NCBI GenBank assembly: GCA_026391435.1
Contig: JAPLEJ010000050.1
Span: forward strand, 38,912 to 102,911
Direction: 5' to 3'
DNA length: 64,000 nt
From: Bacteroidota bacterium
GTDB taxonomy: Bacteria; Bacteroidota; Bacteroidia; Chitinophagales; Chitinophagaceae
The first letter of the stretch is position 1. Each line of letters starts with the position of its first letter. The position numbers and the translations under genes are program-made. The notes beneath the pieces are model-generated. The model ran no database searches, had not been told where the DNA came from, and was given only the letters and a program-made list of their open reading frames with translations. Positions 1-7,700 of the stretch are shown here, piece by piece.

Positions 1-119
1 GGTCCAGTCTTGAAAATTGCTCAGATAGTTTAAGAATAACGGTGGGAACGGAACAAGAAAATACACAATTAGTGGATGCTATGGCGAAATGGATCGAATT
101 GACATTCTCAAATGACTAG
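1..119 (+). CDS. hisC: histidinol-phosphate aminotransferase, C-terminal fragment
   Basis: Only the last 38 codons are in the window, reading from base 3 to the TAG at 117-119; the fragment was not in the ORF track. The translation contains LRITVGTEQENTQLVDAM, matching the C-terminal end of HisC, where the Arg of LRITVGT is a conserved substrate-binding position in the PLP aminotransferase family. HisC converts imidazole-acetol phosphate to histidinol phosphate in histidine synthesis. The link to hisB at 1887 on the same strand supports the call, although two unrelated genes lie between them. The 5' part, and presumably hisG and hisD, lie left of the window. Confidence 0.85.
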   Translation, partial: SSLENCSDSLRITVGTEQENTQLVDAMAKWIELTFSND

Positions 120-181
120 ATATTCTATTAATTTATTAAATTACATATTCAATCAATTTTAATTATAACAAACAATAACAC

Positions 182-1438
182 ATGAAGAAAATAATTTATT
201 TCTTATTTCTATTTTTGTTTTGCATTGGAATATTTGCAAATGCACAAGACAATGCTGGATTAACTTTACCTGCCGGTTTTAAGGCCAATTTATTTGCTGA
301 AAATATCGGTGGCGCAAGGCATATCGCTATCACAAAAAACGGAATTGTTTTTGCAAAATTAAATCGTGCTAATAAACAAGGTCAATCTATTGTTCGATTA
401 GAAGATGCCAATAAGGATGGCGTAGCAGATAAGATAACTGGATTAGCTAATTATGGAGGTACGGGTATTTATTTAAATGGTAATAGTTTATATGCTAGTT
501 CGAACGAGGCCATCTTTAAATACGAATTAGATAATAAGGACGAAGTATTGAATCCACTAAGTCCCGTTACAATAGTGAGTGGCCTTATTAATCGTCGTCA
601 ACATGAATCAAAGTCAATTACTTTTGATAAAGCGAATCATATATATGTAAACATTGGGGCTTATTCTAATGCATGTCAAGAACAAGACAGAACACCTGGT
701 TCAAAAGGTAAAATACCATGTCCAATTTTAGATTCAGCAGGCGGTATTTGGAAATTTGATGGTAACAAAGAGAATCAGACTTATGGAGATGGTATGCGAT
801 ATGCAACTGGATTAAGAAATGTAGTAGGATTAGATTGGAATACGCAAACGAATAAATTATATGTTTCACAACATGGTCGCGACCAGTTAAATACTTTTTT
901 CCCAAGTTTATATAATGATGCTCAAAATGCAGAATTACCTGCAGAAACATTTTATGAAATCAATGAAGGAGACAATGCAGGCTGGCCTTATATATATTAT
1001 GATCCAAGTCAACATAAAAAAATAGTATCACCAGAATATGGTGGAGATGGACAAAAAGAGGGTGCTAGTAATTTTATCAATCCTGCAGTTGCCTTCCCAG
1101 CACATATGGCACCCATGGCTGTATTATTTTATACAGGAGATCAATTCCCTGCAAAATATAAAAATGGAGCATTTATTACTTTTCATGGCTCATGGAATAG
1201 AGCTCCTTTGCCACAGGAAGGATTTTTTGTTGCATTTGTCCCTTTTAAAAATGGAAAAGCAACAGGCGAATGGGAAATTTTTGCAAATGGATTTGCAGGA
1301 ACCATTGATGGCGCAAAAGTGACTAGTACCAATAAGGCAAAAGCAAGACCATGTGGTTTGGCCCAAGGTCCTGATGGATCTATCTATGTAAGTGATGATA
1401 CGAAAGGTGCTATTTTTAAAATTAGTTATAATAAATAA
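182..1438 (+). CDS. secreted sorbosone dehydrogenase-like (PQQ sugar dehydrogenase family) beta-propeller protein
   Basis: The 418-aa protein has a signal peptide at residues 1-21 (hydrophobic run ending ANAQ) and is therefore exported. The rest resembles the L-sorbosone dehydrogenase/GdhB beta-propeller family: LPAGFKANLFAENIGGARHI near the start, then ATGLRNVVGLDWN, YVSQHGRDQL, EINEGDNAGWPY, FHGSWNRAPLPQEG and a terminal PDGSIYVSDD blade. Family members oxidise sugars or aldehydes with PQQ; the actual substrate cannot be read here. It is followed after 11 bp by a c-type cytochrome, a plausible electron acceptor. The pair sits between hisC and hisB, an unusual place. No PQQ biosynthesis gene is visible. 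Confidence 0.8.
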   Translation: MKKIIYFLFLFLFCIGIFANAQDNAGLTLPAGFKANLFAENIGGARHIAITKNGIVFAKLNRANKQGQSIVRLEDANKDGVADKITGLANYGGTGIYLNGNSLYASSNEAIFKYELDNKDEVLNPLSPVTIVSGLINRRQHESKSITFDKANHIYVNIGAYSNACQEQDRTPGSKGKIPCPILDSAGGIWKFDGNKENQTYGDGMRYATGLRNVVGLDWNTQTNKLYVSQHGRDQLNTFFPSLYNDAQNAELPAETFYEINEGDNAGWPYIYYDPSQHKKIVSPEYGGDGQKEGASNFINPAVAFPAHMAPMAVLFYTGDQFPAKYKNGAFITFHGSWNRAPLPQEGFFVAFVPFKNGKATGEWEIFANGFAGTIDGAKVTSTNKAKARPCGLAQGPDGSIYVSDDTKGAIFKISYNK

Positions 1439-1449
1439 AGTATTTTAAA

Positions 1450-1875
1450 ATGGTGCAATATAAATGGAAGGGCATTTTTTTGGCAGGTATGTTGTTATTT
1501 GGTTTAACACAAAGCATTCAAGCACAAAATGTCATCAATGGAAAAAAGATTTATGAAACTAGATGCTTAGTTTGTCACCAAGCAGATGGGGGTGGGGTGC
1601 CCAATATGAATGCACCATTGGATGGATCTACCAATGTGGTTGGAAATGATATCAGTAGGCTAGTTAAGATTATAAAAAATGGATTTAAAGATAAGGTGGA
1701 ACTAGATGGAAATTATTATAGTAATGACATGACACCCAATCCTGATTTAACGGACGCGGCAATAGCTGATGTTTTAAGTTATATCAGAACTAGTTGGAGT
1801 AACAAATCTTCTATAGTGACATTGGCGCAAGTTAAAAATGCCAATAAGGGCAATCAAAAAAAGAATTCGAAATAA
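1450..1875 (+). CDS. exported c-type cytochrome
   Basis: The 141-aa protein has an N-terminal signal segment (residues about 7-25, ending IQAQ) and one haem-binding CLVCH motif, with Cys39, Cys42 and His43. A later NDMTPNPDLTDAAIADVLSYI segment carries a likely axial Met and the C-terminal helix of class I cytochrome c. The C-terminus is Lys/Asn-rich. It starts 11 bp after the sorbosone dehydrogenase-like gene and hisB begins 11 bp later, so all are probably co-transcribed. The inferred role is periplasmic electron transfer from the upstream dehydrogenase to the respiratory chain. Confidence 0.85.
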   Translation: MVQYKWKGIFLAGMLLFGLTQSIQAQNVINGKKIYETRCLVCHQADGGGVPNMNAPLDGSTNVVGNDISRLVKIIKNGFKDKVELDGNYYSNDMTPNPDLTDAAIADVLSYIRTSWSNKSSIVTLAQVKNANKGNQKKNSK

Positions 1876-1886
1876 ACACAATAATC

Positions 1887-3017
1887 ATGCGACCTATTTT
1901 ATTCATTGATCGAGATGGCGTTATTTTAGAAGAACCAAAGACAGATTTTCAAATTGATCATATTGAAAAAACGAGTTTTGTTCCTGGGGTCATTACGAAT
2001 TTGCATAAGATTGCAACTGAACTAGGTTACTATAAAGTGATGGTCACCAACCAAGACGGTTTAGGTACGGCATCTTATCCAACTGAACAATTTGAGCCCT
2101 TACAACAATTAATGTTGAGAACCTTAGCAGCAGAAGGGTTTGTATTTGATGAAATTAAAATTGATACTACTTTCGCTAAAGACAATGCGCCTAATAGGAA
2201 GCCAGGTACGGGACTTGTCCAACACTTATTAAATAACGAGTCATTTGATATCGCCAACTCTTTTGTCATTGGAGACAGGTGGAGTGATATTGCGCTTGCA
2301 AAAAACATAGGTTGTAAAGCTATTTATCTAAAATCAGATCTTCATACATTAACAGAGGATCAAGAAAAGGAACTTAGAAGTACCATTGTTTTTGAAACCA
2401 ATAGTTGGTCTGGTATTTATTCATTTCTTAAATTAGGATTACGACTGGTAAAACACGAACGCAATACCAAAGAGACAAAAATTAAAATCGCCCTCAATAT
2501 GGATGGAAGGGGGCATGCTAATATTCATACAGGACTTGGATTTTTTGATCATATGTTAGAACAAATTGCTAGACATGGATCAATTGATTTAGACATTCAG
2601 TGCGATGGTGATTTACATATTGACGAACACCACACCATTGAAGATGTGGGTATTGCTTTAGGGGAGGCTTTTGCAAAAGGGTTATCAGATAAAAGAGGAA
2701 TGGAACGATATGGCTATGCTTTACCAATGGATGAGGCCGAGGCCAAAGTATTGATTGATTTTGGGGGTCGTAATTGGTTGGTTTGGGACGCCAATTTTAC
2801 AAGAGAGAAGGTAGGGGAAATGCCTACTGAAATGTTTTTCCATTTTTTCAAATCCTTCAGTGATGCAGCCAAAGCCAATCTAAATATTAGCTGTAAGGGA
2901 GAAAATGAACACCATAAAATAGAGGCCATTTTTAAAGCTTTCGCTAAGGCCATCAAAATGGCGGTGCATCGCAATCCCACTAATGACCAATTGCCTAGTA
3001 CCAAGGGGGTTTTATAG
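1887..3017 (+). CDS. hisB: bifunctional histidinol-phosphatase / imidazoleglycerol-phosphate dehydratase
   Basis: The 376-aa protein joins two domains. Residues 1 to about 175 are a HAD phosphatase with FIDRDGV (Asp8, Asp10), VTNQDGLGT and the motif VIGDRWSDIALAKN. Residues about 190-376 are IGP dehydratase with GFFDHMLEQIARHG, DEHHTIEDVGIALGEA and NEHHKIEAIFKAF, whose His/Glu clusters bind the two metals. It catalyses two steps of histidine synthesis. The HAD domain lacks the Cys/His zinc cluster known in E. coli HisB: the region before RKPGTG reads DTTFAKDNAPN. From memory, Bacteroides HisB shares this feature. It is separated from the remaining his genes by the entire trp operon. Confidence 0.96.
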   Translation: MRPILFIDRDGVILEEPKTDFQIDHIEKTSFVPGVITNLHKIATELGYYKVMVTNQDGLGTASYPTEQFEPLQQLMLRTLAAEGFVFDEIKIDTTFAKDNAPNRKPGTGLVQHLLNNESFDIANSFVIGDRWSDIALAKNIGCKAIYLKSDLHTLTEDQEKELRSTIVFETNSWSGIYSFLKLGLRLVKHERNTKETKIKIALNMDGRGHANIHTGLGFFDHMLEQIARHGSIDLDIQCDGDLHIDEHHTIEDVGIALGEAFAKGLSDKRGMERYGYALPMDEAEAKVLIDFGGRNWLVWDANFTREKVGEMPTEMFFHFFKSFSDAAKANLNISCKGENEHHKIEAIFKAFAKAIKMAVHRNPTNDQLPSTKGVL

Positions 3018-3054
3018 GTTTTGGACTAACAACTGATAGGTTATCTGGCCTTTA

Positions 3055-3086
3055 TTTGGATTTATAATTTCATTGTCTTAAATTTG
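3055..3086 (+). promoter_or_regulatory. candidate Bacteroidetes-type promoter for the trp leader
   Basis: TTTG at 3055-3058, a 20-bp spacer, then TAAATTTG at 3079-3086 match the Bacteroidetes -33/-7 consensus (TTTG ... TAnnTTTG). The -7 box ends 7 nt before the leader ATG at 3094, so transcription should begin only a few bases upstream of that codon and the leader mRNA would be nearly leaderless. The promoter lies between hisB and trpE and would give the trp genes their own start in addition to readthrough from his. Confidence 0.65.
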
Positions 3087-3093
3087 CGATACG

Positions 3094-3150
3094 ATGATAA
3101 AAACAAACAATATTTGGTGGTGGCATACAAACTCCGTTGGGGTACTGTAG
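3094..3150 (+). CDS. trpL: trp operon leader peptide (WWW)
   Basis: This 18-codon ORF is too short for the ORF track and encodes MIKTNNIWWWHTNSVGVL, with three consecutive Trp codons at 3115-3123. Trp is rare in proteins, so a WWW run directly before trpE is strong evidence for a ribosome-mediated attenuator. The stop codon (3148-3150) lies 30 nt before a strong terminator. The segment GTTGGGGT at the end of the ORF is complementary to the terminator's 5' arm. No Shine-Dalgarno sequence is seen and the promoter -7 box is only 7 nt away. Confidence 0.88.
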   Translation: MIKTNNIWWWHTNSVGVL

Positions 3151-3189
3151 TGACATATCTATATTGTCAAATGATACATGAACCCTAAC
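3136..3189 (+). promoter_or_regulatory. trp anti-terminator pairing (leader 3' end with terminator 5' arm)
   Basis: GTTGGGGT (3136-3143, inside the leader ORF) can pair with ACCCTAAC (3182-3189) over 8 bp, including one G-U. This pairing excludes the terminator helix. A ribosome stalled with a Trp codon in its A site should cover up to roughly 3128-3135 and leave the segment free. A ribosome at the leader stop codon should cover it and let the terminator form. The helices are read from sequence; the ribosome footprint argument is inference. Confidence 0.75.
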
Positions 3190-3214
3190 AGCAATGTTGG
3201 GGTTTATTTTTTTT
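3181..3214 (+). terminator. trp attenuator terminator
   Basis: The stem AACCCTAACA (3181-3190) pairs with TGTTGGGGTT (3195-3204) over 10 bp with one wobble, closed by a GCAA loop of the GNRA type and followed by a T-rich tract to about 3214. It lies 20 bp before trpE and about 165 bp after hisB. Because it sits inside the his-trp-his gene string, it would also act on transcripts entering from hisB. Confidence 0.88.
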
Positions 3215-3233
3215 AATAAATGAAAGGGGGAAT

Positions 3234-4646
3234 ATGAAAAAGGTTATGATACAAACGGAGGTCACTAAAATGTTGGCCGATACTTTTACACCTGTAGGTA
3301 TTTACTTACGGTTAAGAGATCGTTTTCGTGACACTATATTACTAGAAAGCACCGATTCGCATGCTGCCGAAAATAGCTATTCCTTTATTGGAGTGAATGC
3401 GATTGGAGGTATCGAAATTTCATCTTTGAATCAAATTGAATTTAAGTATCCCAATCAGGAGCCAGAAAAAGAGACCATCAAAAATGTACACGATGCACCT
3501 GATCGTATTTGGTCCTATATGCAACAATATGAAATGCAAAGTACCAATATTAAAGAGGCTTCCTTTGGGCAAGGTTTGTATGGGTATACGACTTATGACG
3601 CCATTCCTTTTTTTGATACTATTGAATTTAAAAAAGAAGAAAACATTATTCCATTAATGCGATATAGATTATATCAATATGTTATTGCATTTAATCACTT
3701 TAAAGATGAAATATTTATTTGTGAAAATAAATTAGCTGGAGTGGATTCTGAATATGAAGCACTATTGTCTTATATCAAAAGTAAAGATGTACCCCAATAT
3801 CCTTTTTTTATAAAAGGAACCGAAACGGTGAATCAGACTGACGAGGAGTTTAAAAAAGTAGTAGAACAAGGTATCAAGCATTGTATGAGAGGGGACGTGT
3901 TTCAAATTGTATTGAGCAGGCGTTTTCAGCAATCTTTTCAAGGCGATGAATTCAATGTATATCGCACTTTAAGAAATATTAATCCTTCTCCTTATTTATT
4001 CTTTTTTGATTATGGTGATTATAAATTAATGGGGTCATCTCCTGAGGCACAAATTATTATTAAAAAGGGTAAAGCAGTAGTGCACCCAATAGCGGGTACA
4101 TTTAAAAGAAGTGGGGATGAGGCAGTTGATGCAATAATGACACAAAAATTACTGGATGATCCTAAAGAAAACGCCGAACATGTGATGTTGGTTGATTTAG
4201 CTCGAAATGATTTAAGTAGGGTTTGTAGCGAAGTCCGTGTTAAGCAATATCGCCAAGTACACTATTATAGTCATGTGATACATTTAGTGAGTGAAGTGGA
4301 AGGTACGGTTGCAGAGAATGCCAATCCTTTTCAGTTGGTTTCAAAAACTTTTCCAGCAGGAACCTTAAGCGGTGCTCCTAAATTTAAAGCCATGCAATTG
4401 ATTGATGCCATGGAACCTACTAAACGCTCTTATTATGGAGGTTGTATTGGATTTGTTGGTTTTGATGGTAGTTGTAATCAGGCCATTATGATTCGTACTT
4501 TTTTAAGTCAACAAAATACCCTTACATATCAAGCAGGTGCTGGAGTGGTCGCAGCGAGCGTTCCAGAAAATGAATTACAGGAAGTAAATAATAAATTAAA
4601 TGCATTAAAAACTGCCATATTGATGGCTGAAAAAATTCATGCATAA
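3234..4646 (+). CDS. trpE: anthranilate synthase component I
   Basis: The 470-aa protein uses chorismate and ammonia to make anthranilate, the first committed step of Trp synthesis. The N-terminal LLES motif (residues 36-39) is the typical Trp feedback site, which distinguishes it from PabB or salicylate synthases. The C-terminal chorismate-binding domain has FQIVLSRRF, PSPYLFFFDYGDY, HPIAGTFKRSGDE and PAGTLSGAPKFKAMQLI. The start ATG at 3234 follows a GGGGG run that could act as an unusual ribosome site. A five-codon ORF (ATG at 3220) ends overlapping this start and may couple or be chance. It is the first structural gene after the attenuator. Confidence 0.96.
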   Translation: MKKVMIQTEVTKMLADTFTPVGIYLRLRDRFRDTILLESTDSHAAENSYSFIGVNAIGGIEISSLNQIEFKYPNQEPEKETIKNVHDAPDRIWSYMQQYEMQSTNIKEASFGQGLYGYTTYDAIPFFDTIEFKKEENIIPLMRYRLYQYVIAFNHFKDEIFICENKLAGVDSEYEALLSYIKSKDVPQYPFFIKGTETVNQTDEEFKKVVEQGIKHCMRGDVFQIVLSRRFQQSFQGDEFNVYRTLRNINPSPYLFFFDYGDYKLMGSSPEAQIIIKKGKAVVHPIAGTFKRSGDEAVDAIMTQKLLDDPKENAEHVMLVDLARNDLSRVCSEVRVKQYRQVHYYSHVIHLVSEVEGTVAENANPFQLVSKTFPAGTLSGAPKFKAMQLIDAMEPTKRSYYGGCIGFVGFDGSCNQAIMIRTFLSQQNTLTYQAGAGVVAASVPENELQEVNNKLNALKTAILMAEKIHA

Positions 4647-4674
4647 AATGTTACTTTACTACAAAAAATAAAAA

Positions 4675-5244
4675 ATGAAAATATTAGTTTTTGATAATTA
4701 CGATTCCTTTACTTATAACTTAGTTCAGTTGATTAAGGAAATAGCACCTAGCTCAATGGTCGAAGTGTATCGTAATGATGAAATTGCTTTAGAGCAAGTG
4801 AAGGGATATGATAAAATATTGCTTTCTCCTGGCCCAGGTTTGCCATCGGAGTCGGGTTTGTTATTAGACTTGATTAAAGAATATGCGGCTAGTAAATCCA
4901 TTTTGGGTGTTTGTTTAGGGCAGCAAGCTATAGGTGAATCATTTGGCGGGAAATTGACAAATTTAGCAAAAGTGTATCATGGTATCGCAACGCCAGTCAC
5001 CTTAACAAATCCATCTTCTTTGTTTGAAGGATTGCCATCTACGTTTAATGTAGGGCGTTATCATAGCTGGGTAGTGGATGAAATTAATTTTCCATCTGAT
5101 TTAACGATTACTTCAATAGATGAAAATGGATACATCATGTCTTTGGAGCATAAACAATATGATGTAAAGGGAGTTCAGTATCATCCCGAAAGTGTACTCA
5201 CTCCTGAGGGCGGAAAAATAATCAGTAATTGGTTAAAACTATAA
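4675..5244 (+). CDS. trpG: anthranilate synthase component II, glutamine amidotransferase
   Basis: The 189-aa class I glutamine amidotransferase supplies ammonia to TrpE. It carries FDNYDSFTYNLVQ at the N-terminus, the oxyanion segment LLSPGPGLPSESG, the nucleophile motif GVCLGQQAIGE (Cys in GVCLGQ) and the catalytic GVQYHPES. The length is normal for stand-alone TrpG/PabA. Position between trpE and trpD favours TrpG, but it could also serve p-aminobenzoate synthesis because no separate PabA is visible here. Confidence 0.95.
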   Translation: MKILVFDNYDSFTYNLVQLIKEIAPSSMVEVYRNDEIALEQVKGYDKILLSPGPGLPSESGLLLDLIKEYAASKSILGVCLGQQAIGESFGGKLTNLAKVYHGIATPVTLTNPSSLFEGLPSTFNVGRYHSWVVDEINFPSDLTITSIDENGYIMSLEHKQYDVKGVQYHPESVLTPEGGKIISNWLKL

Positions 5245-5291
5245 TTCAAGTGGAATTGCTAAAATGATTTAAAATCGAATATCAAACCAAG

Positions 5292-6284
5292 ATGAAAAAA
5301 GTATTACAATATTTATTTGAACACAAAACCTTAACAAGGACTCAGGCGATGGAAGTATTGCTTAATATTTCAAATGAAAAATACAATGAGCACGAGATCA
5401 CCTCTTTTATTACGGTGTATTTAATGCGTAGTATTACCATTGATGAATTATTGGGATTTAGAGATGCTTTATTATCCTTAGCTGTAAAAGTGAACTTAGG
5501 TGTTGATAATGCGATAGACATTGTAGGAACAGGAGGAGATGGTAAGGATACTTTTAATATTTCAACATTAGCTTGTTTTATAGTAGCTGGTGCAGGACAG
5601 CCTGTAGTGAAACATGGAAATTATGGTGCTTCGAGTGTGAGTGGGGCTTCCAATGTGATGGAACAATTAGGATATACATTTAAAAACAAAGAAGCCGCAT
5701 TAGCCAAGGAAGTGAAGGAGGCAGGGATTTGTTTTTTACATGCACCTTTATTCCACCCAGCTTTGAAAGCAGTAGGTCCCATGAGAAGAAACATAGGAGT
5801 GCGCACTTTCTTTAATATGTTAGGGCCCATTGTGAATCCAGCACAACCTAAATTTCAATTGATTGGGGTATATAATTTAGAAATGGCAAGAATTTATAAT
5901 TATGTATTACAATTATTAGATAAGGAATTTACTTTAATTCATAGTTTGGATGGATATGATGAAATTTCATTGACAACGGATACCAAAATAATAACGAATA
6001 AAGGAGAGTCCATTAAAACACCTTATGAACTTGGAAAGAAAAAAGTGTTTGCTTCCGAATTGCATGGAGGTGCTACAGTGCAGGAAGCAGCTGCTATTTT
6101 TAAAACTATAATAGCAGGCAAAGGCAGCTGGTCTCAAAATGCGGTGGTACTAGCCAACGCCGCAATGGCATTACATGTGACTGGAAAATATCAAAATTAT
6201 GATGCTGCTTTTCAGGCAGCGGTGACTAGTTTGGAAACGGGCGCGGCGAATCAATGTTTACAAAAATTAATAAGTCTACAATGA
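5292..6284 (+). CDS. trpD: anthranilate phosphoribosyltransferase
   Basis: The 330-aa protein transfers the phosphoribosyl group of PRPP to anthranilate. The glycine-rich PRPP-binding segment DIVGTGGDGKDTFNIST is present, followed by KHGNYGASSVSGASNVMEQLG and RRNIGVRTFFNMLGPIVNP, all signatures of TrpD. The stop TGA overlaps the trpC start in an ATGA arrangement (6281-6284), which indicates translational coupling. Confidence 0.96.
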   Translation: MKKVLQYLFEHKTLTRTQAMEVLLNISNEKYNEHEITSFITVYLMRSITIDELLGFRDALLSLAVKVNLGVDNAIDIVGTGGDGKDTFNISTLACFIVAGAGQPVVKHGNYGASSVSGASNVMEQLGYTFKNKEAALAKEVKEAGICFLHAPLFHPALKAVGPMRRNIGVRTFFNMLGPIVNPAQPKFQLIGVYNLEMARIYNYVLQLLDKEFTLIHSLDGYDEISLTTDTKIITNKGESIKTPYELGKKKVFASELHGGATVQEAAAIFKTIIAGKGSWSQNAVVLANAAMALHVTGKYQNYDAAFQAAVTSLETGAANQCLQKLISLQ

Positions 6285-7084
6285 GCCAAAATATTTTAGC
6301 AAATATAGTAGCGCAAAAATTAGGGGAAGTGGCCCATCGCAAACAAGAAGTGAGTATTGCGCAACTTGAGGCCATGCCATTGTTTGGAAAAAAGGCCTAT
6401 TCTTTAAAATCGAATATTCTAGATAAAAATAAAACGGGCATCATTGCCGAATTTAAACGACAATCTCCTTCCAAAGGCATTATTAATAATACAGCACAAG
6501 TGCATGAAGTCACTAAAGCGTATTCCGATTTTGGCGCATCAGGTATTTCCGTATTAACTGATCAGTCTTTTTTTGGAGGCACATTAGCCGATTTGGCAAT
6601 CGCAGTTCAACATACTACACCCGTGTTAAGAAAGGAATTTATTATTGATGAATTTCAAGTGATTGAAGCCAAAGCTTATGGCGCATCGGTCATATTATTA
6701 ATAGCCTCATGTTTAACACCTGCTGAAACACAATTATTAGCCGGCACCGCTAAGGAATTAGGTATGGAAGTGTTATTAGAATTACATGATGCATCTGAAT
6801 TAGAATATATCTGTGATGAGGTTGATTTTGTGGGTATTAACAATCGAAGTTTAAAATCTTTCGAAGTAAATATTGAACATTCATTACAATTAAGGAGTCA
6901 ATTGCCAAAAAATAAATTAAGTATTGCCGAAAGCGGTATTTATGATCTAGCCACTTTTGAATTATTGAAAAAAGAAGGGTTTGACGGATTTTTAATGGGT
7001 GAATATTTTATGAAACAAGATAATCCTGCAGCAGCTTTTGAATTATTTGTATCACAAATTAAAACAAATAGCAATGCAGTATAA
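6281..7084 (+). CDS. trpC: indole-3-glycerol-phosphate synthase
   Basis: The (beta/alpha)8 barrel enzyme closes the indole ring in Trp synthesis. I chose ATG 6281 (MSQNILANIV), which overlaps the trpD stop as ATGA, rather than the track's 6254. It shows the family motifs IIAEFKRQSPSKG, ISVLTDQSFFGGT, PVLRKEFIIDEFQ, FVGINNRSLKSF, IAESGI and GFLMGEYF. From this start it is 267 aa, normal for monofunctional TrpC. The end overlaps trpF by 11 bp. Confidence 0.96.
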   Translation: MSQNILANIVAQKLGEVAHRKQEVSIAQLEAMPLFGKKAYSLKSNILDKNKTGIIAEFKRQSPSKGIINNTAQVHEVTKAYSDFGASGISVLTDQSFFGGTLADLAIAVQHTTPVLRKEFIIDEFQVIEAKAYGASVILLIASCLTPAETQLLAGTAKELGMEVLLELHDASELEYICDEVDFVGINNRSLKSFEVNIEHSLQLRSQLPKNKLSIAESGIYDLATFELLKKEGFDGFLMGEYFMKQDNPAAAFELFVSQIKTNSNAV

Positions 7085-7700
7085 AGTGTGTGGCATTACC
7101 CAAGTAGAACAAGCTAATGCTTTAGACAGTATGGGCGTGGACTATATTGGATTTATATTTTACCCTTTATCAAAAAGGTATGTATTGAATTCATTAAGCA
7201 TAGATGATCTTGCCAAGTTGAAGCCCACTCATGCCAAAAAAGTGGGCGTATTTGTTAATGAAACAGCTGCAAAAGTGTTGGAGATAGTAGAAAAAGCAAA
7301 ATTGGATTTGGTTCAGTTGCATGGGGAGGAAGATGTAGATTATTGTAAACTCATTGAAAAAGTAGTTCCAGTTATTAAAGTTTTTAGAGTAGGAAATGCC
7401 GTACCTGATTTTAATGCCTTTGAACAAGCAGCTTCCTATTATTTGTTTGATACAGATACTGCTTTATATGGAGGCACTGGACAACATTTTAATTGGGAGT
7501 TAATAAAAAATACTACTATTCAAAAGCCTTATTTTTTAAGTGGAGGAATTGGCCCCCATGATGTTCAAGGAATTGAAGTAATGCAAAAAACAAAAGCAGG
7601 AAAGGATTTGATGGCAATAGATATCAATAGCCAATTTGAAACAATACCTGGGATTAAAAATTTAGAAATGATTAAAACTTTTATAGATGTCCATATTTAA
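7074..7700 (+). CDS. trpF: phosphoribosylanthranilate isomerase
   Basis: The 208-aa barrel enzyme performs the Amadori rearrangement before the TrpC step. The chosen start ATG 7074 gives MQYKVCGITQ, where the catalytic Cys of the KVCGIT motif is in the usual place; the track start at 7038 adds a spurious extension over the trpC end. Other signatures are YIGFIFYPLSKRYV, VQLHGEED and the phosphate site FLSGGIGPHDV. It overlaps trpC by 11 bp and trpB by 14 bp, so translation of the cluster is tightly coupled. Confidence 0.95.
   Translation: MQYKVCGITQVEQANALDSMGVDYIGFIFYPLSKRYVLNSLSIDDLAKLKPTHAKKVGVFVNETAAKVLEIVEKAKLDLVQLHGEEDVDYCKLIEKVVPVIKVFRVGNAVPDFNAFEQAASYYLFDTDTALYGGTGQHFNWELIKNTTIQKPYFLSGGIGPHDVQGIEVMQKTKAGKDLMAIDINSQFETIPGIKNLEMIKTFIDVHI

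Noticed and set aside
120-181. Possible his leader or terminator before the sorbosone dehydrogenase-like gene
   Set aside because: The 62-bp gap has no His-rich ORF, hairpin or consensus promoter. Any his attenuator would be upstream of hisG, outside the window.
3220-3237. Five-codon ORF (MKGGI) ending on the trpE start
   Set aside because: Too short to judge; the ATGA-like overlap may be chance. Mentioned under trpE only.
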